Below, in pieces: positions 11,661 through 22,674 of a stretch of 64,000 nt of DNA (position 1 is its first letter; the number at the start of each line of letters is the position of its first letter). The DNA is taken from the NCBI GenBank assembly GCA_024291935.2, contig CM044313.1, positions 89,713,001 to 89,777,000 on the forward strand. The letters run 5' to 3'. Under the pieces are notes generated by a model. The model ran no database searches and was not told the origin of the DNA. It saw nothing but the letters and a program-made list of their open reading frames with translations. Position numbers and translations under genes: made by a program. The stretch comes from Okapia johnstoni (lineage: Eukaryota; Chordata; Mammalia; Artiodactyla; Giraffidae).

Positions 11661-13685
11661 GAGGAGCATTTTCATGGTGGTAAACAGGAAGAAAGAACAA
11701 CCCTTTTAGTCTAGGTTCTAAAAGGTGTATTCTGTTTCAAGATAAAATGTTTATTACTAAAATTCAATAATCTTGCAATTTTTGCACTTCACCATCTGAC
11801 CATAATTAAATATTGGAATCTGTCTCTGCTACAAAACCTAATCTTCATGGTTTTTCAGTCTCTTCAATCACACATCCATTGACTGTCAACTGTCATCTTA
11901 GCTCTATTTCATTCATCTCCATTTTGTTAAAAGTTGTTTTTAACTTACTGCTATGTTCTCTTTGACAACTAAATTCTGTTATTCGACTGTAAATTTTATT
12001 CTAGTGTGTTTTCTCCTCAATCCCTCTAAATCTGTTTTGTTAAGACTTCTAGTTCTTTGAATCCTCTTAACTGTGTTTTTTACCTCGTTTCCAAACGTGA
12101 GGTTTTAGTTGGGTTACAGAAGCTCATTGTGGACCTCACTACTTTCCTTACCAAAATCAGACACTGTCGCCTACTGACTGGGAAGCTTCAGGGTGTACAG
12201 TTGGTGTAGTTACATAGGACTTTGCTTTGGTAAGGACTCTACACTTCATATAAGGGTCTGTTGTCCCATTTCATAATTCTTAATAATCTTGTCTTTGAAT
12301 TTGATTTTTATAAGTGGTATCCAGTGGCACAACGAAGTGTGTGCATTTGCAGAGGTAATGAACTTGGTATTAGTACATACACAGGCAGAGTTAAGGTCGA
12401 TGACCAAGGGTTATGCTCTCCTCTTCACAAAAATCAGGTTTCCATCTAATCCCCATGCTACTTTATAACAGCACCAAACAATGTGCAGTTTACAGACCAT
12501 GTCACATTTTCATGCTTCATAAATGTATGTACCCCATTCCATAGAAAAGTAAATCCTTTCTTATCCTAGTTGAAAGCTGAGTTTGCCTTCCTTAAAAATC
12601 CTGTTCAACAAAAATGACGGGTTGGGATGGATACTTTCCGTTTGCCTCTTTAAAGCCACTTTCAACTTTTCTGTATCACATCTTTCTACTCCAAAAGAAT
12701 GACCTCTATGGATCACTGACACTATCTTCTCTGGCCTCTTATCTTTTCACTGAGTTTGACCAGAGAGAACCCTGACAATATATCAGGAGTTGCCCTTCGT
12801 ACTAGTACTTGTGTAGAAGTCACTGGTCTGATCCAAGTGGCCATGATTTATAACTCATAATTCTTCTCTTCTACGGTTTAGCTTTCTTCTCTTCTCATTG
12901 TCTTTCACCTGTGACAGTCTTGCCCCAGGGTCCTATCCTACCCAGTGTGATAGCTCAGTACCCATACCTTGGTAAAATAGTTCCCTTTAAACATTCCTCA
13001 AGCAATTTATGAAAAGAAACAAACAGTAAAAGCATTGCCTCATTTACTTTTTTAAAGACCATGCCTGACTTCCTCCATCCCTATTGGTAAGAGTAATCAC
13101 TTCCATCTTTGTTTCGATGGAGTTTTTCACATATACCTCTGTTGAGCATTGAGCAAATAATTGCAGTACCCCAAGTAATGATAGTTGTGTGGCTTTAACT
13201 TCCCAGTTAAAGATGAAACTCCTTCATTGATTCTGCTCCCAGTACCCATATAGGGTGCTTATGACCCATGACATGGTCTTATGGGGTTGACCCTTGACTA
13301 AGAACAGTGAATGGCAGATTGACTGCTGTGAATTCTCAAGAACATTCTCCTCTGATCTTCTATCCTCTCTATCTAACTAATCTTTCCTTTCTCCTAGTTT
13401 TTGTACTTTTCACCCTCCAAATAAAACCATCACTTCTGTTTCTAATTGCTCTCATCTTCTCTTTCGCCTTCTCTAGGTTCTAGAAGGTAAAATGCTGCTG
13501 TATAAGAATGACCCCATCTTTCAGTTATGTTGAAGGGGTCTTTGAATTTTTGTTTCTGCTTTAGTATTCACTGTGAGTATAAAAATATCCCTTGGAACAT
13601 AACAGTTTAAAAAAAGTAGATGGGAGAAATATACAATATACACATTAATAACTGCCAGTGCAACCTTAACACATTTCTACATTTT
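11661..13685. other. Unassigned DNA
   Basis: About 2 kb with slightly higher GC than its surroundings and pyrimidine-rich stretches. Some of it may be an old L2 body because an L2-like tail lies at 13905-14010, but I cannot trace it. No convincing exon. Confidence 0.4.
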
Positions 13686-13696
13686 ATCTTTACCTT

Positions 13697-13883
13697 CATG
13701 GAAGTTGCTCAGTTGTGTCCAACTCTTTGCGACTCCATGGAATAGTCCATGGAATTCTCCAGGCCAGAATACTGGAGAGGGTAGCTGTTCCCTTCTCCAG
13801 GGGATCTTCCCAACACAGGGATCGGACCCAGGTCTCCTGCAATGTGGGCAGATTCTTTACCAGCTGAGCCACCAGGGAAGCCC
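13697..13883 (-). repeat. Bov-tA SINE, antisense, with 11-bp TSD
   Basis: The body reads 'caactctttgcgactccatgg', 'ccagaatactggagaggg', 'ccaggggatcttcccaacac' and ends 'ctgagccaccagggaagcc'. ATCTTTACCTT repeats exactly at 13686-13696 and 13884-13894. The 63-residue frame at 13705-13896 is an antisense SINE translation. Confidence 0.93.
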
Positions 13884-13904
13884 ATCTTTACCTTAGCTGT
13901 GAAA

Positions 13905-14010
13905 TTGTCTGATATCTAGGGCTGTGTCTTATTTATCTGTGAATACTCAGAAATTAGGATAGTGCAGTGTGTGGACCCTTGGGTGTGTTTAATAAATCTT
14001 TGCTGAGTAA
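13905..14010 (+). repeat. L2 LINE 3' tail
   Basis: The sequence 'gggctgtgtcttatttatct', then 'aggatagtgcagtgtg', then 'taataaatctttgctgag' follows the L2 3' UTR plan (activity phrase, gap, AATAAA-like end). The Bov-tA immediately upstream inserted into or next to this older element. Confidence 0.6.
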
Positions 14011-14232
14011 AAGATACTAAAAATATTTTTAGAGATATTTCTCATCAGAAAAATCCAGAGCTTGTCCTAAAAGCTGTTATTTCCCTTTGGGATTCAACAC
14101 TTTATTTGTCTATTGCTGTCACTGAATATGTGAAAGCTCATAATTGGGGAAATACAGAATTCAAGTGATCCATCCTGGCTATATTCAACTAAAGATACAG
14201 GAGTATAATATATATATATAATGTTATGTTGG

Positions 14233-14288
<56 letters not shown>

Positions 14289-16489
14289 GTTAGTGTAAAT
14301 TCATTTTTTTAAAGTAAATGAGTTTTATAATGTCAGGACAACATATCATAGTTATGAAGATTAAGAGAAGAGAATTATTCTTCATGTTCTTGAATTGCCA
14401 TATTTACTTTGATAAACCTTTCAGAGAATGTTTTAGCATCTTACTGGTTTAACTAGTAGATATTGAATTGGTACTTCTACAGAAATATTTTCTGTCACTG
14501 CTCTGTTAAATGACACTAAGTAATTAAAGTCTCTGAAACCGTATTTCTTGGCTGTTAAAAACCATGTTATATTTCTCAAATGTCAGAAGCACTCATTCCT
14601 CCTCAAAGGACAAGATTTACCTTCTGGAGTCTGTAAGCAAGTTCTCCCTTGTAACATTTTCTTTTGATCAAACTACAGCCATAGATTCTAAATTTTGGTC
14701 TGCTGAAAGAATCATTTTTTTTCAGTTTCTTTTTAATATTAGTTATTTTTATCTATGTCCAGTTTGCCTATATCCAACTCTGCTTAATGTTTTATTTAGG
14801 ATGAGCACAAAATTCATGAATATGCATATTTCTAAAATATATATACACATTCATTTAAAATTATTTTATTCAAGTGATGTGTATCTTATTTATATATATA
14901 TCTTTCTAGAATATGTTCCTTATAAAATTCCCTTATTTTACATTTTTACATTGGATTGCATGGTTAGACTTGACAGAGAATAAGCACAGAATTATTGCAT
15001 ATTCAGAAGTCAAGATATATTTGTGTCTGGGCTCATATAACTGACTCCTGTCATGGAAAAAGATAAACTTGTAACAATTCCCTAAATATATTTAAAAGTC
15101 TGCATTTCAAATAAAAATTACTTCAATCTCAAAAATCAAATGATGAAACTGTAGAGTCCTCAGAATTTTTTTTTTTAATTTCTTTGCCATCAGATAGATT
15201 TCAAAAATTTGTCCTAATAAAGGTACTTTATGACTTATTTCACAATGCAACTACTTCAAAAGAATCTGTAAAACTAATATATCATGTATTTACCTCAGTC
15301 AACAGTTAAATATTTTGTGAAGATTTAGTTTATGATGTTTATAATTAAGTAAATTGTAAGGTACTCTCTTTACCGCTGGTTCTATTACATGTAATAATAA
15401 AATACATATATATTAACACAAGCCTCTTGCTTTAAAAGTAAGTTCATTAAAACCTCATTTAAATCTGTTTTTAATGTTCAACAAACTGAGGTGTTTAAAA
15501 CCTCTAAAAAAAGACTATGAGGATATCATTCACTTTTCTTATTCATCAAGTGTGATTTGAATCCATTATAGGATGTAATAAGGTGGTTTGTATAGCACAC
15601 AGTTTAATCTCTAAAGTATCATTTACCTCTGCTTTAAATGACTTCATTGTGTTTACCAGACTCTTCAGTGTTGAACAGGGAAACAAACACGTGGAGTAGT
15701 TAGCATGACTGTAATTAATTCTTATAACATTCAGTGAATTCTTCATGTGGATAATGTGGATTACTCCAAACAATTATATGCAGTCTTTTCTCTACCTTGG
15801 TTATTTGAAATTGTGTTGTGTAGCCACACTGAAATAGGATTGTTTTCATTTCTTGTGGTTTAAATATTTTTATCCAGAAACAAAGTTGCTGTTTCTTATA
15901 TTGAAGGTATATTTAACTGTGTGTGAGGTATGGGTTAATAGTCTAAAAATACATAAACATTCATATGTGCAGCTATGCACACAGAGGAATGTCTGAAATT
16001 TCAGAGAATAAAGAATATAAATGCCACCACATCATCCAAATTTAACCGCTTTTAAATTATGATATAATGCCTCTCAGTTATTTGTCCTATGTGTAAGTCA
16101 CTCAAGGCTTACCTCAGTGTTTTACACGCCTTAAACGAATATTAGAATCAATGTAATTGCCAAAAAGCCTATCGTAATATATAGTATATATTTAATGATC
16201 ACAAATTAACTAATCATATTAAAAAAATTACAGATAGAAAATTAACAATATCTTTTAAATGTTGTCATGTCATTTTTCAGTTGCATTCTAGCTTCTCTCC
16301 TTTGGATGCAGTTGTTATTCTGATTTTTCAATGATCTCCTTTGGTGTTTATTTCATTCTTAAATTATATTACAAACTTTGAATACATTTTCGTGTAATTG
16401 GAAACATTCTGCAAATAATCAGATTGGGAGGTCAACTACATTGACACATAAAGCTATAGCATATTCAATTTCGTGCTGTGTAGTGCATT
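14011..16489. other. Unassigned AT-rich DNA
   Basis: Contains the (AT)n tract listed separately and otherwise nothing I recognise. The 139-residue frame at 14564-14983 is rich in Ile, Tyr and Phe, as expected from AT-rich sequence read without stops, and shows no domain. Confidence 0.5.
14206..14292. repeat. (AT)n/(GTAT)n microsatellite
   Basis: A short 'tatatatata' run is followed by 'gttatgttgggtgtg', then a ~38-base pure TA run (about 14238-14275), then (TATG)n units. The pure run length makes it likely to vary between individuals. Confidence 0.95.
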
Positions 16490-16760
16490 ATTATACAAAT
16501 GTTACCTCATTTATCTGATGTTCTGTCAATTTGTATTTGAAATATTTCCTTCTGTTAACATAATGCTACAAAACAGTGTACAAAGCAAACATTTTATAAA
16601 GTGGGAATTGTTACATCAAGGATTTGCACATTTTAGAAAGTGTCAGATAATATTGTTATATTGCCCCATTATTAATAGCATTTTACATCCTCAACAACAG
16701 TGTACATCTTACCTAAAGCTTCATGTTCTTGCCCACTCTTTATAGTTTAACTGTTTCTAG
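16490..16760 (-). repeat. Old L1-type fragment, antisense
   Basis: Phrases 'aagtgggaattgttacatca', 'ttgttatattgccccatt' and 'atcctcaacaacagtgtac' are the antisense of the old L1 (L1M) ORF2 C-terminal region ('accaacagtgtac' class). Highly diverged. The 90-residue frame at 16473-16745 is incidental. Confidence 0.55.
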
Positions 16761-16904
16761 GTGTGCTTTTGATGTTTTATATATATAAAGAAACTAGAAA
16801 GAAACAACACTTACTTTGCCACAAGTTAAATTTCAATGGCACATACAATAGTATATATGCAATTTCACAAGAATTTAGTATTTAATCTTATATCTGTGAC
16901 AGTT

Positions 16905-16922
16905 GTTTCCCTGTGTCAACTT
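16905..16922 (+). repeat. Left stub of an old repeat split by the BovB
   Basis: The bases before the BovB, ending TGTCAACTT, continue after it at 20095 as TGTCAACTTGGTTATG. This restores one uninterrupted old-repeat start. The TSD itself supplies the join. Confidence 0.5.
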
Positions 16923-17077
16923 AAATTCAGTTCAGTTCAGTCACTCAGTCATGTCCAACTCTTTGTGACCATATGAAACGTAGCACGCCAGGCAACCATG
17001 TCCATCACCAACTCCCAGAGTCTACCCAAACTCATGTCCATTGAGTCGGTGATGCCATCCAGCCATCTCATCCTCTG

Positions 17078-17395
17078 TCATCCCCTTCTCCTCCTGCCCC
17101 CAATCCTTCCCAGCATCAGGGTCTTTTCCAATGAGTCAACTCTTCGTATGAGGAGGCCAAGGTATTGGAGTTTTAATTCAACATCAGTCCTTCCAATGAG
17201 CACCCAGGACTGATCTCCTTTAGGATGGACTGGTTGGATCCTTGCAGTCCAAGGGACTCTCAAGAGTCTTCGCCAACACCACAGTTCAAAAGCATCAGTT
17301 CTGCGGCGCTCAGTTTTCTTCACCATCCAACTCTCACATCCATACATGACCACTAGAAAAACCATAGCCTTGACTAGATGTAACTTTGTTGGCAA
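17078..17395 (-). pseudogene. BovB ORF C-terminal fragment
   Basis: A 105-residue open frame with the BovB C-terminal hallmarks 'MYGCESW', 'DAFELWCWRRLLRVPWTAR' and 'LMLGRIGGRRRRG'. It lies downstream of the RT frame (17561-18307) in transcription order and is separated from it by a stop and frame change. 'IQPVHPKGDQSWVL' replaces the residues seen in other copies around 'RRSNQSILKEI', which indicates a one-base slip within the fragment. No catalytic role is assigned to this part. Confidence 0.85.
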
Positions 17396-17560
17396 AGTAA
17401 TGTCTCTGCTTTTTCATATGCTGTCTAGGTTGGTCATAACTTTCCTTCCAAGGAGCAAGCGTCTTTTAATTTCATGGCTGCAATCAATATGTGCAGTGAT
17501 TTTGGAGCCCCCCAAAATAAAGTCAGCCACTGTTTCCACTGTTTCCCCATCTATTTTCAA

Positions 17561-18307
17561 TTAAGTGATGGGACCAGATGCCATGATCTTAGTTTTCAGA
17601 ATGTTGAGTTTTAAGCCAACTTTTCCACTCTCCTCTTTGACTTTCATCAAGAGGCTTTTTATTTCTTCACTTTGTGACATAAGGGTGGTGTCATCTGCAT
17701 ATCTGAGGTTATTGATATTTCTCCCGGCAATCTTGATTCCAGCTTCTGATTCTTCCAGCCCAGCGTTTCTCATGATGTACATTGCATATAAGTTAAATAA
17801 GCAAGGTGACAATATACAGCCTTGACGTACTCCTTTTCCTATTTGGAACCAGTCTGTTGTTCCATGTCCAGTTCTAACTGTTGCTTTCTGACCTGCATAC
17901 ATGTTTCTCAAGAGGCAGGTCAGGTGGACTGGTATTCCCATCTCTTTCAGAATTTTCCACAGTTTATTGTGATCCACACAGTCAAAGGCTTTGGCATAGT
18001 CAATAAAGCAGAAATAGATGTTTTTCTGAAACTCTCTTGCTTTTTCGATGATCCAGTGGATGTTCACAATTTGATCTCTGGTTCCTCTGCCTTTTCTAAA
18101 ACCAGCTTGAACATCTGGAAGTTCACGGTTCACGTATTGCTGAAGCCTGGCTTGGAGAATTTTGAGCATTACTTTACTAGCATGTGAGATGAGTGCAATT
18201 GTGCGGTGGTTTGAGCATTCTTTGGCATTGCCTTTCTTTGGGATTGGAATGAAAACTGACTTTTCCAGTCCTGTGGCCACTGCTGAGTTTTCCAAATTTG
18301 CTGGCAT
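17561..18307 (-). pseudogene. BovB reverse transcriptase domain, open
   Basis: This 248-residue frame holds a complete set of RT motifs: 'FIPIPKKG' (19-26), 'GFRKGRGTRDQI' (69-80), motif A 'FIDYAKAFDCVDH' (101-113) with the metal-binding Asp103, motif B 'GVRQGCILSPCLFNLY' (159-174), and motif C 'YADD' (203-206) with both Asp residues. It ends at a TAA where other BovB copies in this window read TCA (Ser) in 'GPITSW'. Its upstream end overlaps the 18169-18648 frame. A single G lost from an AAAAGG run near 18262-18268 explains the frame switch. The domain retains its key residues but cannot be made as part of a full protein. Confidence 0.9.
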
Positions 18308-18648
18308 ATTGAGTGCCGCACTTTCACAGCATCATCTTTCAGAATTTGAAATAGTTCAACTGGAATTCCATCACCTCCACTAGTTTTGTTCGTAGTGATG
18401 TTTTCTAAGGGCCACTTGACTTCACATTCCAGGATGTCTGGCTCTAGGTGCGTGATCACACCATCGTCATTATCTGGGTCATGAAGATCTTTTTTGTACT
18501 GTTCTTCTGTGTATTCTTGCCACCTCTTCTTAATATCTTCTGCTTCTGTTAGTTCCATACCATTTCTGTCCTTTATTGAGCCCATCTTTGCGTGAAATGC
18601 TCCCTTGGTATCTCTAATTTTCTTGAAGAGATCTCTAGTCTTTCCCAT
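18169..18648 (-). pseudogene. BovB linker and RT N-terminal fragment
   Basis: A 159-residue frame containing 'GSIKDRNGMELTEAEDIKKR', 'EPDILECEVKWPL' and 'SGGDGIPVELFQIL'. These are the same landmarks as the sense copy at 9881-10207. After 'KTQQWPQDWKS' it slips out of frame, and the correct continuation is the 17561-18307 frame. It bridges endonuclease and RT in the BovB polyprotein. Confidence 0.88.
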
Positions 18649-18885
18649 TCTGTTGTTTTCCTCTATTTCTTTGCATTGATTGCTGAGGAAAGTTTTCTAA
18701 TCTCTCCTTGCTATTCTTGGAACTCTACATTCAAATGGGCATATCTTTCCTTTTCTCCTTTTCTTTTCACTTCTCTTCTTTCACAGCTATTTGCAAGGCC
18801 TCTTCAGACAGCCGTTTTGCTTTTTCGCATTTATTTTACATGGGGATGTTCTTGATTCCTGTCTCCTGTACAGTGTCACAAACCT

Positions 18886-19152
18886 TCATCCATAGTTCAT
18901 CAGGCACTCTATCAGATCTAGTCCCTTAAATCTATTTCTCACTTCCACTGTATAATCATAAGGGATTTTATTTAGGTCATACCTGAATGGTCTAGTGGTT
19001 TTTCCTACTTTCTTCAATTTGTCTGAATTTGGCAATAAGGAGATCATGATCTGAGCTACAGTCTGCTCCCGGTCTTGTTTTTGCTGACTGTATAGAGCTT
19101 CTCCATCTTTGGCTGCAAAGAATATAATCAATCTAATTTCGTTGTTGACCAT
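18886..19152 (-). pseudogene. BovB endonuclease C-terminal region, frame-shifted
   Basis: This open frame of 88 residues covers the end of the APE-type endonuclease. The DNA for the conserved Ser-Asp-His motif is present around 19040-19065 (antisense) but is read in the adjacent frame, so the 88-residue translation shows 'QTVAQIMISLLP' there instead. A frameshift therefore lies between ~19065 and ~19150. After the motif, 'RPFRYDLNKIPYDYTVEVRN' appears in frame. Confidence 0.75.
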
Positions 19153-19332
19153 CTGGTGATGTCTGTGTGTAGAGTCTTCTCTTGTGTTGTTGGAAGAGGG
19201 TGTTTGCTGTGACCAGTGTGTTCTCTTGGCAAAACTCTATTAGCTTTTGCCCTGCTTCATTCTGTATGCCAAGGCCAAATTTGCCTGTTATGCCAGGTGT
19301 TTCTTGACTTCCTACTTTTTCATTCCAGTCCC

Positions 19333-19827
19333 CTATAATGAAAAGGACATTTTTTGGGGGGGTGTTAGTTCTAAAAGGTCTTGTAGGTCTTCATAGAACC
19401 ATTCAACCTCAGCTTCTTCAGAATTACTGGTTTGAGCATACGCTTGGATTACCATGATATTGAATGGTTTGCCTTGGAAATGAACAGAGATCATTCTGTC
19501 ATTTTTGAGATTGCATCCAAGTACTGCATTTCGGACTCTTTTGTTGACTATGATGGCTACTCCATTTCTTCTAAGGGATTCCTGCCCACAGTAGTAGATA
19601 TAATGGTCATCTGAGTCAAATTCACCCATTCCAGTCCATTTTAGTTCACTGATTCCTAGAATGTTGACGTTCACTGTTGCCATCTCCTGTTTGACCACTT
19701 CCAATTTGCCTTGATTCATGGATCTAACATTCCAGGTTCCTATGAAATATTGCTCTTTATAGCATCGGACCTTGCTTCTATCACCAGTCACATCCACAAC
19801 TGTGTATTGTTTTTGCTTTGGCTCCAT
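19333..19827 (-). pseudogene. BovB APE-type endonuclease N-terminal part
   Basis: A 164-residue frame with endonuclease motifs: 'GTWNVRSM' (30-37, catalytic Asn33), 'GISELKW' (58-64, catalytic Glu61) and 'VIQAYAQT' (126-133). The family's nicking domain sits at the protein N-terminus, and the start 'MEPKQKQYTVVDV' is plausible for the open frame. It goes out of frame at a run of about eight C on the coding strand (G-run near 19356-19363), typical of homopolymer slippage. The 'GDWN' motif then falls in another frame. Confidence 0.87.
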
Positions 19828-20094
19828 CCCTTCATTCTTTCTAGAGTTATTTCTCCACTGATCTCTGTAGCATATTGGGCACCAACTGACCTGGGGAGTT
19901 CTTCTTTCAGTATCCTATAATTTTACCTTTTCATACTGTTCGTGGGGTTCTCAAGGCAAGAACACTGAAGTGGTTTGCCATGCCCTTCTCCAGTGGACCA
20001 CATTTTGTCAGATCTCTCCACCACGATCTGTCTGTCTTGAGTGGCCCCACATGGCATGGCGTAGTTTCATTGAGTTAAACAAGGCTGTGGTCCA

Positions 20095-20350
20095 TGTCAA
20101 CTTGGTTATGCCCTAATACACAATTATTTAATCAATCATTAGCCTAGTTGTTTCTGTGTAGATATTTTGTGAATGCAGTTAACATCAATAATCAGTTGAT
20201 TTTAAGTTAAGGAGATTACCCTTAATAATGTGTGTGGTCCTCATCCAATCATTTTAAAGTATTAACAGCAAAGACAAGTTTCACAGAGAAGAAATTCTAT
20301 CCCATCACTAACATCAAATCTAGCCTAAGGCTCCAGTTTTCCAGACTGAG
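20095..20350 (+). repeat. Old mammalian repeat, right part, split by BovB
   Basis: The run 'tgtcaacttggttatg', then 'agttaacatcaataatcag', 'gagattacccttaataatg' and 'ggtcctcatccaatcatttt' follows a common eutherian repeat plan (start 'gtcaacttgg', middle 'cctcatccaatc'). I cannot name the family securely. Its start lies on the far side of the BovB (16905-16922), so the old repeat was the insertion target. Confidence 0.5.
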
Positions 20351-20395
20351 CTACAAATCGGGGTTCTCTCTTCCTTTCTCTCTTTTTTGCTCCCG

Positions 20396-20427
20396 TTCTC
20401 TCTGTCTCTCTCTCTCACACACACACA
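20396..20427. repeat. (TC)n(AC)n microsatellite
   Basis: A pyrimidine run 'tctctctgtctctctctctc' passes directly into (AC)n of about five units. Short and compound. Confidence 0.85.
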
Positions 20428-20502
20428 GCTTTAATTTTCTTCTATCTAACAACAAAAAATAGGTTTGGGGAACAAACTTTGGAGCATTATTAATCTATGC
20501 AT

Positions 20503-21223
20503 TCAGTTCAGTTCAGTCACTCTGACTCCTTGCGACCCCATGAATCGCAGCACGCCAGGCCTCCCTGTCCAACACCAACTCCTGGAGCCCACACAAACTC
20601 ATGTCCATTGAGTCAGTGATGCCATCCGACCATCTCATCCTCTGTCGTCTCGCTCTCCTCCTGCCCTCAATCTTACCCAGCATCAGAATCTTTTCCAATG
20701 CATCATCTCTTCACATCAGGTGGCCAAAGTATTGGAGTTTCAGCTTCAACATCAATCCTTCCAATGAACACCGAGGAGTGATATCCTTTAGGATGGACTG
20801 GTGGATCTCCTTGCAGTCCAAGGGACTCTCAAGAGTCTTCTCCAACACCACAATTCAAAAGCATCAATTCTTTGGCGCTCAGCTTTCTTTACAGTCCAAC
20901 TCTCACATCCATACATGACTACTGGAAAAACCATAGCCTTGACTAGACAGACCTTTGTCGGCAAAGTAATGTCTCTGCTTTTTAACATGCTGTCTAGGTT
21001 ATTCATAACTTTCCTTCCATGGAGTAAGCGTCTTTTAATTTCATGGCTGCAGTCACCATCTTCAGTGATTTTGGAGCCCCCAAAACTAAAGTCACTGTTT
21101 CCACTGTTTCCCCATTTATTGGCCATGATGTGATGGGACCAGATGCCATGATTTTAGTTGAAGTGAAGTCAAGTGGGCCTTAGGAAGCATCGCTACAAAC
21201 AAAGCTAGTGAGGTGATAGAATA
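20503..21223 (-). mobile_element. BovB 3' half with an inverted 5' piece, 7-bp TSD
   Basis: 20503-21156 is a clean antisense BovB 3' part, from the (TTCAG)n tail to 'ccagatgccatgattttag'. 21157-21223 then reads in the opposite orientation, 'gaagtcaagtgggccttagg' followed by 'aaacaaagctagtg', which is sense BovB from upstream of the RT domain (compare ~10058-10110). The whole unit is flanked by TATGCAT at 20496-20502 and 21224-21230. The sense-antisense switch within one TSD pair means one insertion with 5' inversion and a large internal loss. Confidence 0.9.
20788..21126 (-). pseudogene. BovB ORF C-terminal fragment
   Basis: A 112-residue frame including 'SKITEDGDCSHEIKRRLLHG', 'VMYGCESWTVKKAERQRIDA' and 'WCWRRLLRVPWTARRS'. 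This is the region after the RT core. There is no RT motif A-C in this copy, so the piece could not support transposition. Confidence 0.85.
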
Positions 21224-21230
21224 TATGCAT

Positions 21231-22674
21231 AGAGAAATATATTGCACAGGGGAAAATGTATCCAAATTCAAAATGTGAAATTTATAATATTTCTGTCTTT
21301 GGTCAGAGTTGTTTTGTTTCCTACTTAGTGACATGTGACTATCAAGAACAAAAATCTTTCTGAAGTAGGATGGATTTAAATAAAGTTGTTTAAACCTCAA
21401 AATATAGCATTATACATTTTTACTTTTCTATACTTGAATAAGTTTATTCATTGTGTTGAAAATGTGAGCAGTTGTCTCATTTTTATTTAAATAAAAACTT
21501 AAACAGTAGCTAATTACTTTTTATTTAAAAACATAAGGACTAATAATAACTTGAATAACTCTCAAAAAGTCATAGAAGGACTTACATCTTCTCAGTAGCA
21601 CTTCATCAAATAAATAGTCAGCTGTTGTGTAGCTGTCCCACAGAAATTTTATAGACTTCTATCCCACATTTTATTTGGATGTAAGGAACAGTGATACCAT
21701 ACACACACACATCATAAAGGGGTTGGAGGTGTGTCTCTCACATTAAAAGAATTTCTACGGAAAGCAGGAAGGTTTCCCAAGCACATCCATTCTGGCTTGA
21801 GAGTAGAGAAATGAGGAAGGCATGGTTATTTTATGGTATGGTGGGTGAAGATTGTGGTTTACCTTGTGTGGTTTGAACTTCCTGCTGATGCTAGTAAAGG
21901 GAGCATTTGGGCTTCTTATCAGTTTTTCCAGATGTGAAGAAGCAGGAGAAGAAGAAGGGGAGATGCTTAAAAGCTCTGAACAATGAAACATTAAAAAAAA
22001 CTATCACAGTTAATGATGTTGTACTTGTGGTAAATGTAACCAGTATAATGTAAAATGTTAATAAGATAAATTGGGTGTGGGGCATATGGGAACTCTCTGT
22101 GCTATCTTTATTAGAAATCTGTAAATCTAAAAGTGTTATAAAATTAAAAGTTTATTTTAAAAGGTGGATAATAAATTATTTGAATGAAAAGCCAAAAAAA
22201 TTAAAAAGAGGAGTCATATTCTTTATTACACATATGTTATAGGAAATAAGTTTAGGGTGAATCCACTGAAATGTATTTCAAAAGGATTTTCACAATCAAT
22301 AATCCTTGTAGTCTTAGCTGCTCTGGAGCGATCACAGTAGTAAAAAAGAGAAGAAAATCCTTGCTTATCAAGTTTCTAGAAATTTTACTGAACTTGTGAT
22401 GCATTTTTTTATATAATTAGTAAGCCATTCATATTTTCAATCATGGTTTAAAAGGAGCAAAAATTTACAAATTGATTCTTTAGATAAAATCGTAACTTCT
22501 GTTACTGGAAATGTGGTAGATAAAATAACTTGAAATGATGCCTGATATAAATGTCTATAAATGCAGTAATTTAACACAAAAAAATATTTTAATTGCAGAG
22601 GAACTTGAGAGAGAAAAAACTTCCCCATTGGTAAAAAGCCATTTAGGGTGATAAGTGGAAAAGTTGATGATGGA
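21231..22674. other. Unassigned AT-rich DNA
   Basis: No repeat family or exon recognised. Several short antisense frames (for example 21755-21991) overlap each other and carry no domain. Confidence 0.5.

Larger units (their letters stand above)
16923..20094 (-). mobile_element. BovB LINE, nearly full length, with 9-bp TSD
   Basis: At 3,172 bp this is close to the usual ~3.2 kb of BovB. The 3' end is at the low coordinate with the (TTCAG)n antisense tail. RT, endonuclease and a 5' leader follow in order up to ~20094. TGTCAACTT is duplicated exactly at 16914-16922 and 20095-20103. BovB encodes an APE-type endonuclease plus a reverse transcriptase that copy its own RNA into a nicked target, and ruminant Bov SINEs share its tail. 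Coding is broken by several frameshifts and stops (see the ORF entries), so this copy is inactive, but the RT core is uninterrupted. Confidence 0.95.

Noticed and set aside
14564..14983. 139-codon open frame
   Set aside because: Extreme Ile/Tyr/Phe content matches AT-rich noncoding sequence, with no domain, no splice-bounded structure and no conserved neighbour.
16923..20094. BovB as a still-active LINE
   Set aside because: The frame is broken at least three times, including a C-run slip in the endonuclease and a premature stop after the RT core.
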